In this document: positions 26,074 to 34,176 of the stretch, one piece after another
How the letters are laid out: every line of letters begins with the position of its first letter
Position numbering within the stretch: position 1 is the stretch's first letter
Assembly (NCBI GenBank): GCA_963746175.1
Contig: CAVVAH010000001.1
Location: 310,001 to 374,000 of the forward strand
DNA: 64,000 nt
Source: CAVVAH01 sp963746175
Lineage (GTDB): Bacteria; Actinomycetota; Actinomycetes; JACCUZ01
Reading direction: 5' to 3'
Made by a program: the position numbers and the translations under genes
Notes under the pieces: model-generated
The model's input: the letters and a program-made list of their open reading frames with translations, nothing else
Told to the model about the DNA's origin: nothing
Database searches by the model: none

Positions 26074-26079
26074 TAGGGT
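26074..26079 (+). promoter_or_regulatory. -10 element of a probable leaderless transcript
   Basis: TAGGGT fits TANNNT and lies six bases before GTG 26086, with no Shine-Dalgarno sequence between. This spacing is the hallmark of leaderless actinobacterial genes. Confidence 0.5.
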
Positions 26080-26085
26080 CGAGGC

Positions 26086-27183
26086 GTGACGATCCAGCTG
26101 TCGCGGCGGGACGCCCGCCGCGTCGCGGTGCAGGCGCAGCTGCTCGCGGCGCCGCGGCCCACCGTCTTCGACGAGGTCGTCCGCCACCTCACCTTGCTGC
26201 AGCTCGACCCGACGGCAGCCGTGGCGCCGAGCGCCGACCTCGTGCTGTGGAGCCGGCTCGGGGCGGCCTACTCACCGCGGCAGCTCGAGGACGCCCTGGC
26301 CCGCCAGTCGCTCGTCGAGCTGCAGGGGATGGCCCGGCCTGCTGCCGACCTCGCGCTGTTCCGGGCCGAGATGGCCCGGTGGCCGGGCCCCGAGCCGCGC
26401 TCCGAGTGGCGGGAGGACCTGCGGGACTGGGTCGAGGCCAACAACGCCTGCCGCGTCGACATCCTGGACCGGCTGCGGATGGACGGGCCGCTGCCGAGCA
26501 GCGACCTGCCGGACACCTGCGTGGTGGCGTGGCGCTCGAGCGGCTGGAACAACAACCGCAACCTGCGGATGATGCTGGCCCAGCTGGTGGAGCGCGGCGA
26601 GGTGGCGGCGGCCGGGCGCGACGGGCGGGACACGCTCTGGGACCTCGCGGAGCGGGTCTACCCGGACGACCCCGGCATCCCGGCCGAGGAGGCGGAGCGG
26701 CTCCGCGACGAGCGCCGGCTCAGGGCACTGGGCATCGCCCGGGCCCGCGTGACGTTCCCGCCGGGGGAGCCGAACCACGTGAACGAGGCCGGCGAGCCTG
26801 CTGTCGTCGAGGGCGTGCGGGGCAGCTGGCGGGTCGATCCGGAGCTCCTGGACCGGCGGTTCAGAGGTCGCACCGCTCTGCTGTCGCCGCTGGACCGGTT
26901 GATCATCGACCGCAAGCGGATGGCCGAGATCTTCGAGTTCGACTACCAGCTGGAGATGTACAAGCCGGTCGCTGCTCGCCGCTGGGGCTACTGGGCGATG
27001 CCGGTGCTGCACGGCGACCGGCTCGTGGGCAAGCTCGACGCGACGGCCGACCGTGACGCGGGCGTCCTGCGCGTCGACGCGCTGCACGAGGACGAGCCGT
27101 TCCCCAAGGCGACCGCGGCGGCCGTCCAGCGCGAGATCGCCGACTTGGCGCGGTGGCTCGGCCTGGAGCTGGTCGACCGATGA
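26086..27183 (+). CDS. HTH_42/YcaQ-like DNA glycosylase, AlkX type
   Basis: 365 residues of the winged-helix HTH_42 (DUF1006) family. LLQLDPTAAVAPSADLVLWSRLG near residues 36-58 carries the Q-x-D motif of the AlkX (E. coli YcaQ) group, which unhooks interstrand DNA crosslinks and removes bulky alkyl adducts; the AlkZ group has Q-x-Q instead. YCAQ-typical segments such as VVAWRSSGWNNNRNLRMMLAQLVERGEV and LLSPLDRLIIDRKRMAEIFEFDYQLEMY follow. Length is normal. Probably leaderless. It stands alone, and no toxin biosynthesis genes flank it, so a housekeeping repair role is likely. Confidence 0.85.
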   Translation: MTIQLSRRDARRVAVQAQLLAAPRPTVFDEVVRHLTLLQLDPTAAVAPSADLVLWSRLGAAYSPRQLEDALARQSLVELQGMARPAADLALFRAEMARWPGPEPRSEWREDLRDWVEANNACRVDILDRLRMDGPLPSSDLPDTCVVAWRSSGWNNNRNLRMMLAQLVERGEVAAAGRDGRDTLWDLAERVYPDDPGIPAEEAERLRDERRLRALGIARARVTFPPGEPNHVNEAGEPAVVEGVRGSWRVDPELLDRRFRGRTALLSPLDRLIIDRKRMAEIFEFDYQLEMYKPVAARRWGYWAMPVLHGDRLVGKLDATADRDAGVLRVDALHEDEPFPKATAAAVQREIADLARWLGLELVDR

Positions 27184-27213
27184 GTTCCCCCACCCAGGGA
27201 GGTCAGCACCCCC

Positions 27214-27738
27214 ATGGAAGCCACGAACCTCGCCGAGCTGTACGACCTGCCGCTGGTCGACTGGGCCCGGGTCGAGGCCCGGCTGGCCGGACCTGAGGGG
27301 CTGGCCGGGACCGAGAGCCCCGACCACCGCAGCTGGCTGGCCACGACGAACGCCGACGGCAGCCCGCACCTGACCGGCCTGGGGCCGCTCTGGGTGGACG
27401 GGCTCTTCTACTTCACGACCGGCGAGACGACCCGCAAGGGGCGGAACCTGGCGCGGGACCCGCGCTGCACGCTGGGCGTCTCGACCACCGACTTCGACCT
27501 CGCGGTCGAGGGGGACGCCGCCGTGGTCCTCGACCCCGAGGTCGTCGCCGACCTGGCCACGAGATGGGCCGCGGACGGATGGCCGGCGCGCGCGGACGAC
27601 AGCGGGGTCGCGCTGACCGCGGAGTACAGCGCGCCGTCCGCGGGGCCTCCGCCGTGGCGGGTCTACCGGCTCACGCCGCGCCAGGCGACCGTGGTGATGA
27701 CCGCCGAACCCGGCGGTGCCACCCGCTGGCGGTTCTGA
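27214..27738 (+). CDS. Pyridoxamine-5'-phosphate-oxidase-like FMN/F420-binding protein
   Basis: 174 residues with the split-barrel flavin-binding fold: SWLATTNADGSPHLTGLGPLWVDGLFYFTTGETTRKGRNLARDPRCTLGVS spans the core (residues ~41-90), typical of PPOX-class F420- or FMN-dependent reductases. Substrate unknown. GGGAGG is upstream of ATG 27214, and a 30-bp gap separates it from the glycosylase gene, so the two may be co-transcribed. Convergent with pgl. Confidence 0.82.
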   Translation: MEATNLAELYDLPLVDWARVEARLAGPEGLAGTESPDHRSWLATTNADGSPHLTGLGPLWVDGLFYFTTGETTRKGRNLARDPRCTLGVSTTDFDLAVEGDAAVVLDPEVVADLATRWAADGWPARADDSGVALTAEYSAPSAGPPPWRVYRLTPRQATVVMTAEPGGATRWRF

Positions 27739-27755
27739 ACCGCGGACGCGGCGGG

Positions 27756-28535
27756 TCAGGGCGAGGCGATCCGTCCCAGTCGGGCAGGGAGCCGGCCGGC
27801 GGCAGCCCGGTCCAGCATCCACAGCGTGCGGTCCCGGCCCCGCGCCGCGGCGGCGGGCACCTGCTGCTCGCCGGCGCCCGAGAGCGCCAGCGTGACGGCC
27901 TTGGCCTTGTCCTCGCCGGCCACGACGGCCCACACCTCGCGGGAGCCCTGCACGACGGCGAAGCCGAGCGAGATACGGGTGGGCGGCGGCTTGGGTGAGT
28001 TGCGCACGGCGAACGCCGGCCGGTCGTCGGACAGCGACGGATGGCCGGGGAAGAGCGAGTTGATGTGCCCGTCGGGGCCGACGCCGAGCAGGCAGACGTC
28101 GAACGACGGCGCCGGGCCGTGGTCCTCGGGACGGGCGGCCGCGGCCAGCTCGGTGACGTAGCGGGCAGCAGCCGCGTCGACGTCGTCGCCGTCAGGGCCG
28201 TCGCTGGGGGCCATCGGGTGCACCCGCTCCGGGTCGAGCGGCACCTGGTCGAGCAGCGCCTCGCGGGCGAGCGTCTCGTTGCGCTCGGGGTCGCCGGACG
28301 GCAGGAACCGCTCGTCGCCCCACCAGAGGTCCAGCCGCCGCCAGTCCACCGCGTCGCGAGCCGGGGAAGCGGCCACCGCCTCGAGGGTCGTCCGCGCGAT
28401 CGTCCCGCCGGTGAGGACCACCGAGGCCTCGCCACGCGCCGACTGGACGTCGACCAGGCGGGTGATGAGGCGGGCGGCGACCGCCGCCGCCAGCTCGTCG
28501 GGGTCGCGGTGGACCAGGACGGTGGGGGTGCTCAC
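27756..28535 (-). CDS. pgl: 6-phosphogluconolactonase
   Basis: 259-residue lactonase converting 6-phosphogluconolactone to 6-phosphogluconate. LDLWWGDERFLPSGDPERNE near residues 69-88 and the catalytic region LLGVGPDGHINSLFPGHP near 150-167 are diagnostic of DevB/Pgl. GTG 28535 lies 7 bp after the opcA stop. Last gene of the tkt-tal-pgi-zwf-opcA-pgl operon, directly downstream of the enzyme that makes its substrate. Confidence 0.95.
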   Translation of the reverse strand: MSTPTVLVHRDPDELAAAVAARLITRLVDVQSARGEASVVLTGGTIARTTLEAVAASPARDAVDWRRLDLWWGDERFLPSGDPERNETLAREALLDQVPLDPERVHPMAPSDGPDGDDVDAAAARYVTELAAAARPEDHGPAPSFDVCLLGVGPDGHINSLFPGHPSLSDDRPAFAVRNSPKPPPTRISLGFAVVQGSREVWAVVAGEDKAKAVTLALSGAGEQQVPAAAARGRDRTLWMLDRAAAGRLPARLGRIASP

Positions 28536-28542
28536 CGGCCCG

Positions 28543-29739
28543 TCACCCGCGCGACCGCTTCGCTGCTGCCGACTTCCGGACCGCCACCTTCTTCGCGGTG
28601 CGCTTCGCCGTGCTCGATGCTGCCTTGCGGGTCACCGCCGCCTTCTTCTTGGTGGCCTTCTTCACGGCCCGGTCGGTCGGCTTGACCGACTTCGTCGCGG
28701 CCGAGGCCGACTTCTTGGTCGACGCCGACTTCTTGGTCGACGCCGACTTCTTGGCCGGCGCCGACCTGGCCGAACGTCGCTTCTCCGGGTCCTTCCAGAT
28801 CAGCGTGCGCATCGCCGGCCGGTTGTCGAGGTCCTTCTCGCCGGTGATCACCGCGAGGGCGTCGGCGTAGGGCTGGTCGGCGTCCAGCCGGCGCAGCTCC
28901 TCGGACAGCAGCTCCCCGAGGTCCCGTCGCTTCAGCGGCAGCTGCCGGTCGGTGATCCCGGTCCGGGAGAGCGTCGCGAGGTAGCCGTCGGGGCGGTCGA
29001 TCCGCAGCCGGTCGCGGCCGCCGAAGCGGACCTCGACCCCGGTGACACCTGGGCCGGCCGAGTCGACGCGCTTGACCTTGATGCGCAGCCGGGCGGTGAG
29101 CCAGCCCGCGAGCAGGGCAGCGCTCGGGTTGCCCCGCTCGGCGTGCACCTCTGCGGACGTCGGCGTCTCGGCCATGTCGTCGAACGCCGACGCCAGCAGC
29201 GCGCGCCACGGCGTGGTGCGCGTCCACGCCAGGTCGGTGTCCCCGGGCGCGTAGTCCTTGGCCCGGCGCTTGAGCGCGGCCATCGGGTCCTCGTCGGTCG
29301 TGGCGTCGGTGACCCGCCGGCCGGCCAGCACCCCGAGGGCGTCCCAGGCCAGCTTGTCCGGGGTGGAGCCGTGCCACCAGGTCACCACCGGCGCGTCGGA
29401 GGCCAGCAGCGGCAGCACCACGGACTCGGCGTGCAGCGAGAGCCGGCCGTACATCCGCATCATCACGGCCTCGTTGGCGCCGAGCCGGCCGCCGACCTGG
29501 ACCTCGGCGTCGAGGCGGTCGTCGGCGTCCACCCGTCGGCGTACGACGACGAGCAGCCGGCAGGGGTGCGCGGCCGCCGCGGCGGCGGCTGCGCGCTGGG
29601 CCTCCTCGGCGTGGTCCTCCTCGGCGACGACGACGAGGGTGAGCGCCAGCCCGGACGCGAGCGCACCGGCCGCCCGGCGCTCGGCCGCCAGCGTCTTGAC
29701 GATCTCGGTGCCGTTCGTGTCCCACAGGATCGTCGTCAT
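28543..29739 (-). CDS. opcA: OpcA, G6PD assembly/activation protein with histone-like tail
   Basis: 398 residues. The first ~318 match OpcA, the allosteric partner of glucose-6-phosphate dehydrogenase (TTILWDTNGTEIVKTLAAER at the N-terminus; CRLLVVVRRR, VVTWWHGSTPDKLAWDALGVLAGRRVTD mid-way). Typical actinobacterial OpcA proteins stop near 300-330 residues; this one carries about 80 more, rich in Lys, Ala and Ser (AKKSASTKKSASTKKSASAATKS...KKATKKKAAVTRKAA), like histone H1 C-tails. The tail is partly built from 18-bp tandem repeats. ATG 29739 follows repeat copy 2. Confidence 0.9.
   Translation of the reverse strand: MTTILWDTNGTEIVKTLAAERRAAGALASGLALTLVVVAEEDHAEEAQRAAAAAAAAHPCRLLVVVRRRVDADDRLDAEVQVGGRLGANEAVMMRMYGRLSLHAESVVLPLLASDAPVVTWWHGSTPDKLAWDALGVLAGRRVTDATTDEDPMAALKRRAKDYAPGDTDLAWTRTTPWRALLASAFDDMAETPTSAEVHAERGNPSAALLAGWLTARLRIKVKRVDSAGPGVTGVEVRFGGRDRLRIDRPDGYLATLSRTGITDRQLPLKRRDLGELLSEELRRLDADQPYADALAVITGEKDLDNRPAMRTLIWKDPEKRRSARSAPAKKSASTKKSASTKKSASAATKSVKPTDRAVKKATKKKAAVTRKAASSTAKRTAKKVAVRKSAAAKRSRG
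28709..28762 (-). repeat. Three tandem 18-bp repeats in the opcA tail
   Basis: Three consecutive 18-bp units (28709, 28727, 28745) read KKSAST/KKSAST-type peptides on the minus strand; the first two are identical and the third differs at two bases. They encode part of the histone-like extension of OpcA. Confidence 0.85.
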
Positions 29740-29825
29740 GCGGGGCCCCCGCGGAGTCGTGAGCGGCTTGCTGGTACAGCGGACGTGTCCGAGCGCGAGA
29801 GCGAGCGACTGCGCGGGGTGCTCAT
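29740..29825 (-). repeat. Palindromic operon-spacer repeat, copy 2 (with longer loop)
   Basis: The whole 86-bp gap between the zwf TAG and the opcA ATG. On the minus strand it starts AGCACCCCGCGCAGTCGCTC and ends CTCACGACTCCGCGGGGGCC, the same arms as at 7106 and 46551, but with about 35 extra bases in the loop. As in the other copies, no conventional SD is present apart from the G-rich right arm just before the ATG. Confidence 0.65.
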
Positions 29826-31406
29826 CTACGGACGCCTCCAGACGCGGCCGTCGCGGGCGAGCATCTCGTCGGCGCCCTTCGGGCCCCACTCACCGGAGCG
29901 GTAGAGCTCTGGCTTGCTGCCTGCCCAGAACTCCTCGAGCGGGTCGATGACCTTCCAGGACAGCTCGACCTCCTCGTTGCGCGGGAAGAGCGTGGCGTCA
30001 CCGATCAGGACGTCGAGCAGCAGCCGCTCGTACGCCTCGGGGGAGGACTCGGTGAACGCCTCGCCGTACAGGAAGTCCATCGACACGTCGCGGACCTCCA
30101 TCGCCGACCCGGGGACCTTGGAGCCGAACCGCAGGGTGACGCCCTCGTCGGGCTGGACCCGGACGACGAGCTGGTTGTGGCCGAGCTCCTCGGTGTCGGT
30201 CTTCGCGAACGGCAGGTGCGGCGCCTTCTTGAACACCACGGCGATCTCGGTGACCCGCCGGGGCAGCCGCTTGCCGGTGCGCAGGTAGAACGGCACACCG
30301 GCCCAGCGCCGGGTCTCCACGTTGAGCCGGACCGCGGCGAACGTCTCGGTGCGGGACGTCTTCGGGACGTTCTCCTCGTCGAGGTACGACACCACCCGCT
30401 GCCCGCCGAGCCAGCCCTGGTCGTACTGGCCGCGGATCGCGTAGTGCTCGAGCTCCGGCGGCAGCTCGATCGCGCCGAGCACCTTCGTCTTCTCGGTCCG
30501 GATCGCCTCGGCGTCGAACGCGACCGGCTCCTCCATAGCGGTCAGCGCGAGCAGCTGGAGCACGTGGTTCTGCAGCACGTCCCGAGCTGCTCCGGCCGTG
30601 TCGTAGAAGCCGGCCCGGCTGCCGATACCCACGTCCTCCGCCATCGTGATCTGCACCGAGTCGACGAAGTTGCCGTTCCAGACCGGCTCGAACAGCGTGT
30701 TGGCGAAGCGCAGTGCCAGCAGGTTCTGGACCGTCTCCTTGCCCAGGTAGTGGTCGATCCGGAAGACGTCCTGCGCGGTGAAGACCTCGTCGACGAGGCG
30801 GTTGAGGTCCTTGCCGCTCTGCAGGTCGTGCCCGAACGGCTTCTCGACGACGACCCGGCGCCAGCCGCCGCGTTCGGAGTTGTCGGCCATCCGGGTCCGC
30901 TGCATCTGCTTGAGGACCACCGGGAACATCGCCGGCGGGATCGAGAGGTAGAACGCGGCGTTGCCCTGGATGCCGTGCGACTCCTCCATGTTGACGAGGG
31001 TCGCCGCGAGCGCGTCGAAGGCGTCGTCGTCGTCGAACGAGCCGGGCACGAACCGGATGCTGTCGGCCAGCCGCTGCCAGACGTCCTCGCGGAACCCGGT
31101 CCGCGCGCCGGCCTCGGCAGCGCTGCGCGCCAGCTGCGCGAAGTCGCCGTCGCCCCAGTCGCGGCGCGCGAAGCCGACCATGGCGAAGCCGGGCGGCAGC
31201 AGGCCGCGGTTGGCGAGGTCGTAGACGGCCGGGATGAGCTTCTTCCGCGCCAGGTCTCCGGTGACGCCGAAGACGACCAGCGCGCACGGTCCCGGGACGC
31301 GCGGCAGCCGGCGGTCGCGGACGTCGCGCAACGGGTTGTCGCGGACGGCGCGCCGCGGGTGGGCGTCAGGCGGGATGTCGACCAGGGGCGGGTAGCTCGC
31401 GGTCAC
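29826..31406 (-). CDS. zwf: Glucose-6-phosphate 1-dehydrogenase
   Basis: 526 residues. NADP-binding LVVFGVTGDLARKKLIPAVYDLA near residues 43-65, active-site RIDHYLGKETVQNLLALRFAN near 217-237 and the EKPFGHDL segment near 190 identify G6PD, the NADPH-producing entry to the pentose phosphate pathway. GTG 31406 overlaps the pgi TGA. OpcA, its known activator, is encoded next, so the redox state of the enzyme is probably controlled through OpcA. Length is normal. Confidence 0.96.
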   Translation of the reverse strand: MTASYPPLVDIPPDAHPRRAVRDNPLRDVRDRRLPRVPGPCALVVFGVTGDLARKKLIPAVYDLANRGLLPPGFAMVGFARRDWGDGDFAQLARSAAEAGARTGFREDVWQRLADSIRFVPGSFDDDDAFDALAATLVNMEESHGIQGNAAFYLSIPPAMFPVVLKQMQRTRMADNSERGGWRRVVVEKPFGHDLQSGKDLNRLVDEVFTAQDVFRIDHYLGKETVQNLLALRFANTLFEPVWNGNFVDSVQITMAEDVGIGSRAGFYDTAGAARDVLQNHVLQLLALTAMEEPVAFDAEAIRTEKTKVLGAIELPPELEHYAIRGQYDQGWLGGQRVVSYLDEENVPKTSRTETFAAVRLNVETRRWAGVPFYLRTGKRLPRRVTEIAVVFKKAPHLPFAKTDTEELGHNQLVVRVQPDEGVTLRFGSKVPGSAMEVRDVSMDFLYGEAFTESSPEAYERLLLDVLIGDATLFPRNEEVELSWKVIDPLEEFWAGSKPELYRSGEWGPKGADEMLARDGRVWRRP

Positions 31407-33010
31407 GCGGCCGGCCTTCCTGCCGCGTCCGCGGCGTCGAGCAGCTGGCGTACGCCCGCCGACCGGTCGGTGAGGTGCAGTCGTACGACAGGGCGGGACC
31501 GCTGCTCGAGGGCGCGGGTGTCGCCGAGTGCCTGGGCCATCTGGAGCCGGCCGAAGGTGAACGGCCGCCCGGGCACGTCGACGTCGTCGGTGACGGCGCC
31601 GGTGACCTGGAGGAAGACACCGACCTGCGGACCGCCCTTGTGGAACTGGCCGGTCGAGTGCAGGAACCGCGGCGCCCAGCCGAACGTCACCGGACGGCCC
31701 TGGGCCGCCCGGGCCAGCCGGGCCCGGACGTCCTCGGCCGCCCCGTCACCGTGCCGGTCGAGGTAGGCCATCACGGCGAGGTAGCCGTCGTCGCCGACCG
31801 CGCCCACGACGGCCCGGAGGACGCCTGCGAGGTCGGTGGGGGAGCCGAGGGAGGCAAGGTCGCCATGGACCTCGACGGCGCCGTCGACGAGGGCCGGGTC
31901 GCCCTCGGGCAGCGGTCCGTCGTCGCCGGCCTCCTCGAGGATCTTGGCGGTGTTCTCCTTCGACTCGGCCACGTTGGGCTGGTCGAACGGGTTGATGCCG
32001 AGGATGTACCCGACGACGGCGGTGGCGTACTCCCAGAGCAGGAACTGCGCGCCGACCGAACCGCTGACGGCCGCCGCGTCGAGCCCGGGGCGCCCCTGGC
32101 CGAGCACCACCCGGTAGGCGTCCTTGCCGGCGTCGGCGAACCCGGGGGCGTCGACCCCCTCGACCACGACGGGCAGGATCCCGAGGCCCTGCTTGCCGGT
32201 GGACTCGGCCACCAGCTGCTCGGCCCAGTCGCCGAAGCCGACGATCCCGGACCCGGCGTCCGCCAGGACCATCTTGTCCCGGCCGCCCTTCGCGGCGTCG
32301 CCGAGCGCGCGCCCCAGCACGATGCCGGGGTTGCCGTCGTCGCCGAGGTCACCGGCGAGCACCCGGGCGTCGGCCAGCAGCCGCTCCACGTCGGCACCGG
32401 CGAGGTGGCTGGGGGTGAGACCGAATGCGGACAGCGCGCTGTAGCGGCCGCCGACGTCCGGGTCGGCGAGCACCACGGTGTAGCCGGCCTCGGAGGCGGA
32501 CTTGTGCAGCGGCGAGTCGGGGTCGGTGACCACGACGAAGCGCTCGGCCACCTCGGAGTCGGTGAGGCCCGCATCCCGAAACGCCTGCTCGTAGGCGCGG
32601 CGGTGGCTGTCGGTCTCGATGGTGCCGCCGCTCTTGGACGCGACCACGACGACCGTGCGGTCGATCCGGTCGCGCAGCGCGGCCCCGACCTGGTGCGGGT
32701 CGGTGCTGTCGAGGATCGTCAGGTCGGCGCCGGCGCTGCGGGTGATGACCTCGGGCGCCAGGGACGAGCCGCCCATGCCCGCCAGCACGATGTGGTCGAG
32801 ACCCTTCGCGGACAGCCGTTCCCGGATCTCGCGCAGCCGGGGGAGCAGCGCCTCCGAGCTGGTCGGCAGGTCGAGCCAGCCGAGCCGCACCGACGCCTCG
32901 GGCTGCGCGTCCGGTCCCCAGAGGGTGTCGTCCTTGGCGACCAGCCGGGCGGCCAGGCCGGTGAGGTCGCTGCCCCCCGGGTCGTCGCCGGTGCTGACGC
33001 TCACGCTCAC
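31403..33010 (-). CDS. pgi: Glucose-6-phosphate isomerase
   Basis: 535 residues interconverting glucose-6-P and fructose-6-P. LVAGMGGSSLAPEVITRS-type phosphate-binding loop (HIVLAGMGGSSLAPEV near 73), VVVASKSGGTIET near 121 (sugar-phosphate motif) and NPFDQPNVAESKENTAKILEEAG near 345 fit the divergent actinobacterial/bifunctional-type Pgi often found fused to transaldolase; here the two are separate genes. GTG 33010 overlaps the tal TGA. It sits between tal and zwf, so hexose phosphate recycling is co-expressed with the pathway. Confidence 0.93.
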   Translation of the reverse strand: MSVSVSTGDDPGGSDLTGLAARLVAKDDTLWGPDAQPEASVRLGWLDLPTSSEALLPRLREIRERLSAKGLDHIVLAGMGGSSLAPEVITRSAGADLTILDSTDPHQVGAALRDRIDRTVVVVASKSGGTIETDSHRRAYEQAFRDAGLTDSEVAERFVVVTDPDSPLHKSASEAGYTVVLADPDVGGRYSALSAFGLTPSHLAGADVERLLADARVLAGDLGDDGNPGIVLGRALGDAAKGGRDKMVLADAGSGIVGFGDWAEQLVAESTGKQGLGILPVVVEGVDAPGFADAGKDAYRVVLGQGRPGLDAAAVSGSVGAQFLLWEYATAVVGYILGINPFDQPNVAESKENTAKILEEAGDDGPLPEGDPALVDGAVEVHGDLASLGSPTDLAGVLRAVVGAVGDDGYLAVMAYLDRHGDGAAEDVRARLARAAQGRPVTFGWAPRFLHSTGQFHKGGPQVGVFLQVTGAVTDDVDVPGRPFTFGRLQMAQALGDTRALEQRSRPVVRLHLTDRSAGVRQLLDAADAAGRPAA

Positions 33011-34128
33011 TTCGCGGCTTCCTTCGCGAGCCGCTGCAGCTCGGACTTCGTCGAGCCGAGCAGGTCGTTCCAGGACACCTCGAACTTCTCGACGCCCTCG
33101 TCCTCGAGCACCTGGACGACGTCGTCCATGTCGACACCGGCCTCCTTGAGGGCCTGCATCGTGACGGCGGCCGAGCCGTACTCGCCGCGGATCGTGTCTC
33201 CCTTGATGACTCCGTGGTCGGCGACGGCGTCCAGCGTGGGCTCCGGCATGGTGTTGACGACGCCGCGGGTCACCAGCTCGACGACGTACTGGGTGTCGTC
33301 GTACGACGGGTCCTTGACGCCGGTGGACGCCCACAAGGGGCGCTGGGGCCTGGCCCCGGCCTCCGCCAGGGCGGTCCAGCGGTCGGTCCCGAAGGTCTCC
33401 TCGAACGACTGGAACGCCAGCCGCGCGTTGGCGATGGCGGCCTTGCCGCGCAGCTCGCCGGCCTCGGGGGAGCCCAGCTTCTCCAGCCGCTTGTCGACCT
33501 CGGTGTCGACCCGGCTGACGAAGAACGACGCCACCGACGCGAGCCGGCCGAGATCGTGACCGGCGGCTCGCGCCCGCTCGATGCCGCTGATGTACGCGTC
33601 CATGACGGCCCGGTAGCGCTCGAGGGAGAAGATCAGCGTGACGTTGACGCTGATGCCCTCGGCGATGCACTGCTCGATCGCCGGCAGGCCCGCCTTGGTC
33701 GCCGGGATCTTGATGAAGAGGTTGGGCCGGTCCACGAGCCACCAGAGCTGGCGGGCCTCCGCGATCGTCCGCTCGGTCACGTGCGCGAGCCGCGGGTCGA
33801 CCTCGATCGACACCCGGCCGTCGACACCGTCGCTCGCGTCGTACGCCGGGCGCAGGACGTCGCACGCCCAGCGGACGTCGAACGTCGTGACCATGCGGAG
33901 GGCTTCCTCGACGTCGACGCCGCGGACCGCGAGGTCGCGCAGCTGGCGGTCGTAGGTGTCGCTCTCGCTGATGGCCTTCTGGAAGATCGTCGGGTTGGTC
34001 GTGACGCCGACGACGTGCTTGTCGCGCACCAGGTCGGCGAGGCCGTCGGTGACCAGGCGGCCGCGACTCATGTCGTCGAGCCAGATGGCGACGCCCTCGT
34101 CGGTGAGCTGCCGGAGCGGGTCGGTCAT
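33007..34128 (-). CDS. tal: Transaldolase
   Basis: 373 residues, type II transaldolase of the non-oxidative pentose phosphate branch, transferring a dihydroxyacetone unit. VAIWLDDMSRGRL near residue 12, GVTTNPTIFQKAISES near 38, NLFIKIPATKAGLPAIEQCIAEGI near 131 with the Schiff-base Lys, and RPLWASTGVKDPSYDDTQYV near 272 are all diagnostic. ATG 34128 follows GGGAG. The 48-bp gap to tkt is the second-widest in the operon. Confidence 0.96.
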   Translation of the reverse strand: MTDPLRQLTDEGVAIWLDDMSRGRLVTDGLADLVRDKHVVGVTTNPTIFQKAISESDTYDRQLRDLAVRGVDVEEALRMVTTFDVRWACDVLRPAYDASDGVDGRVSIEVDPRLAHVTERTIAEARQLWWLVDRPNLFIKIPATKAGLPAIEQCIAEGISVNVTLIFSLERYRAVMDAYISGIERARAAGHDLGRLASVASFFVSRVDTEVDKRLEKLGSPEAGELRGKAAIANARLAFQSFEETFGTDRWTALAEAGARPQRPLWASTGVKDPSYDDTQYVVELVTRGVVNTMPEPTLDAVADHGVIKGDTIRGEYGSAAVTMQALKEAGVDMDDVVQVLEDEGVEKFEVSWNDLLGSTKSELQRLAKEAAK

Positions 34129-34176
34129 GGGAGTGCTCCCTGGGTCGGGGGTGGACGAACGGTCGGGGCGGGCGGC

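Noticed and set aside
28709..28762. CRISPR-like array
   Set aside because: The repeats are directly adjacent in-frame 18-bp units inside opcA, with no spacers.
28532..29725. Long minus-strand frame overlapping opcA in another phase
   Set aside because: Its peptide is low-complexity Arg/Gly and lacks family features, whereas the adjacent frame gives a clear OpcA protein.
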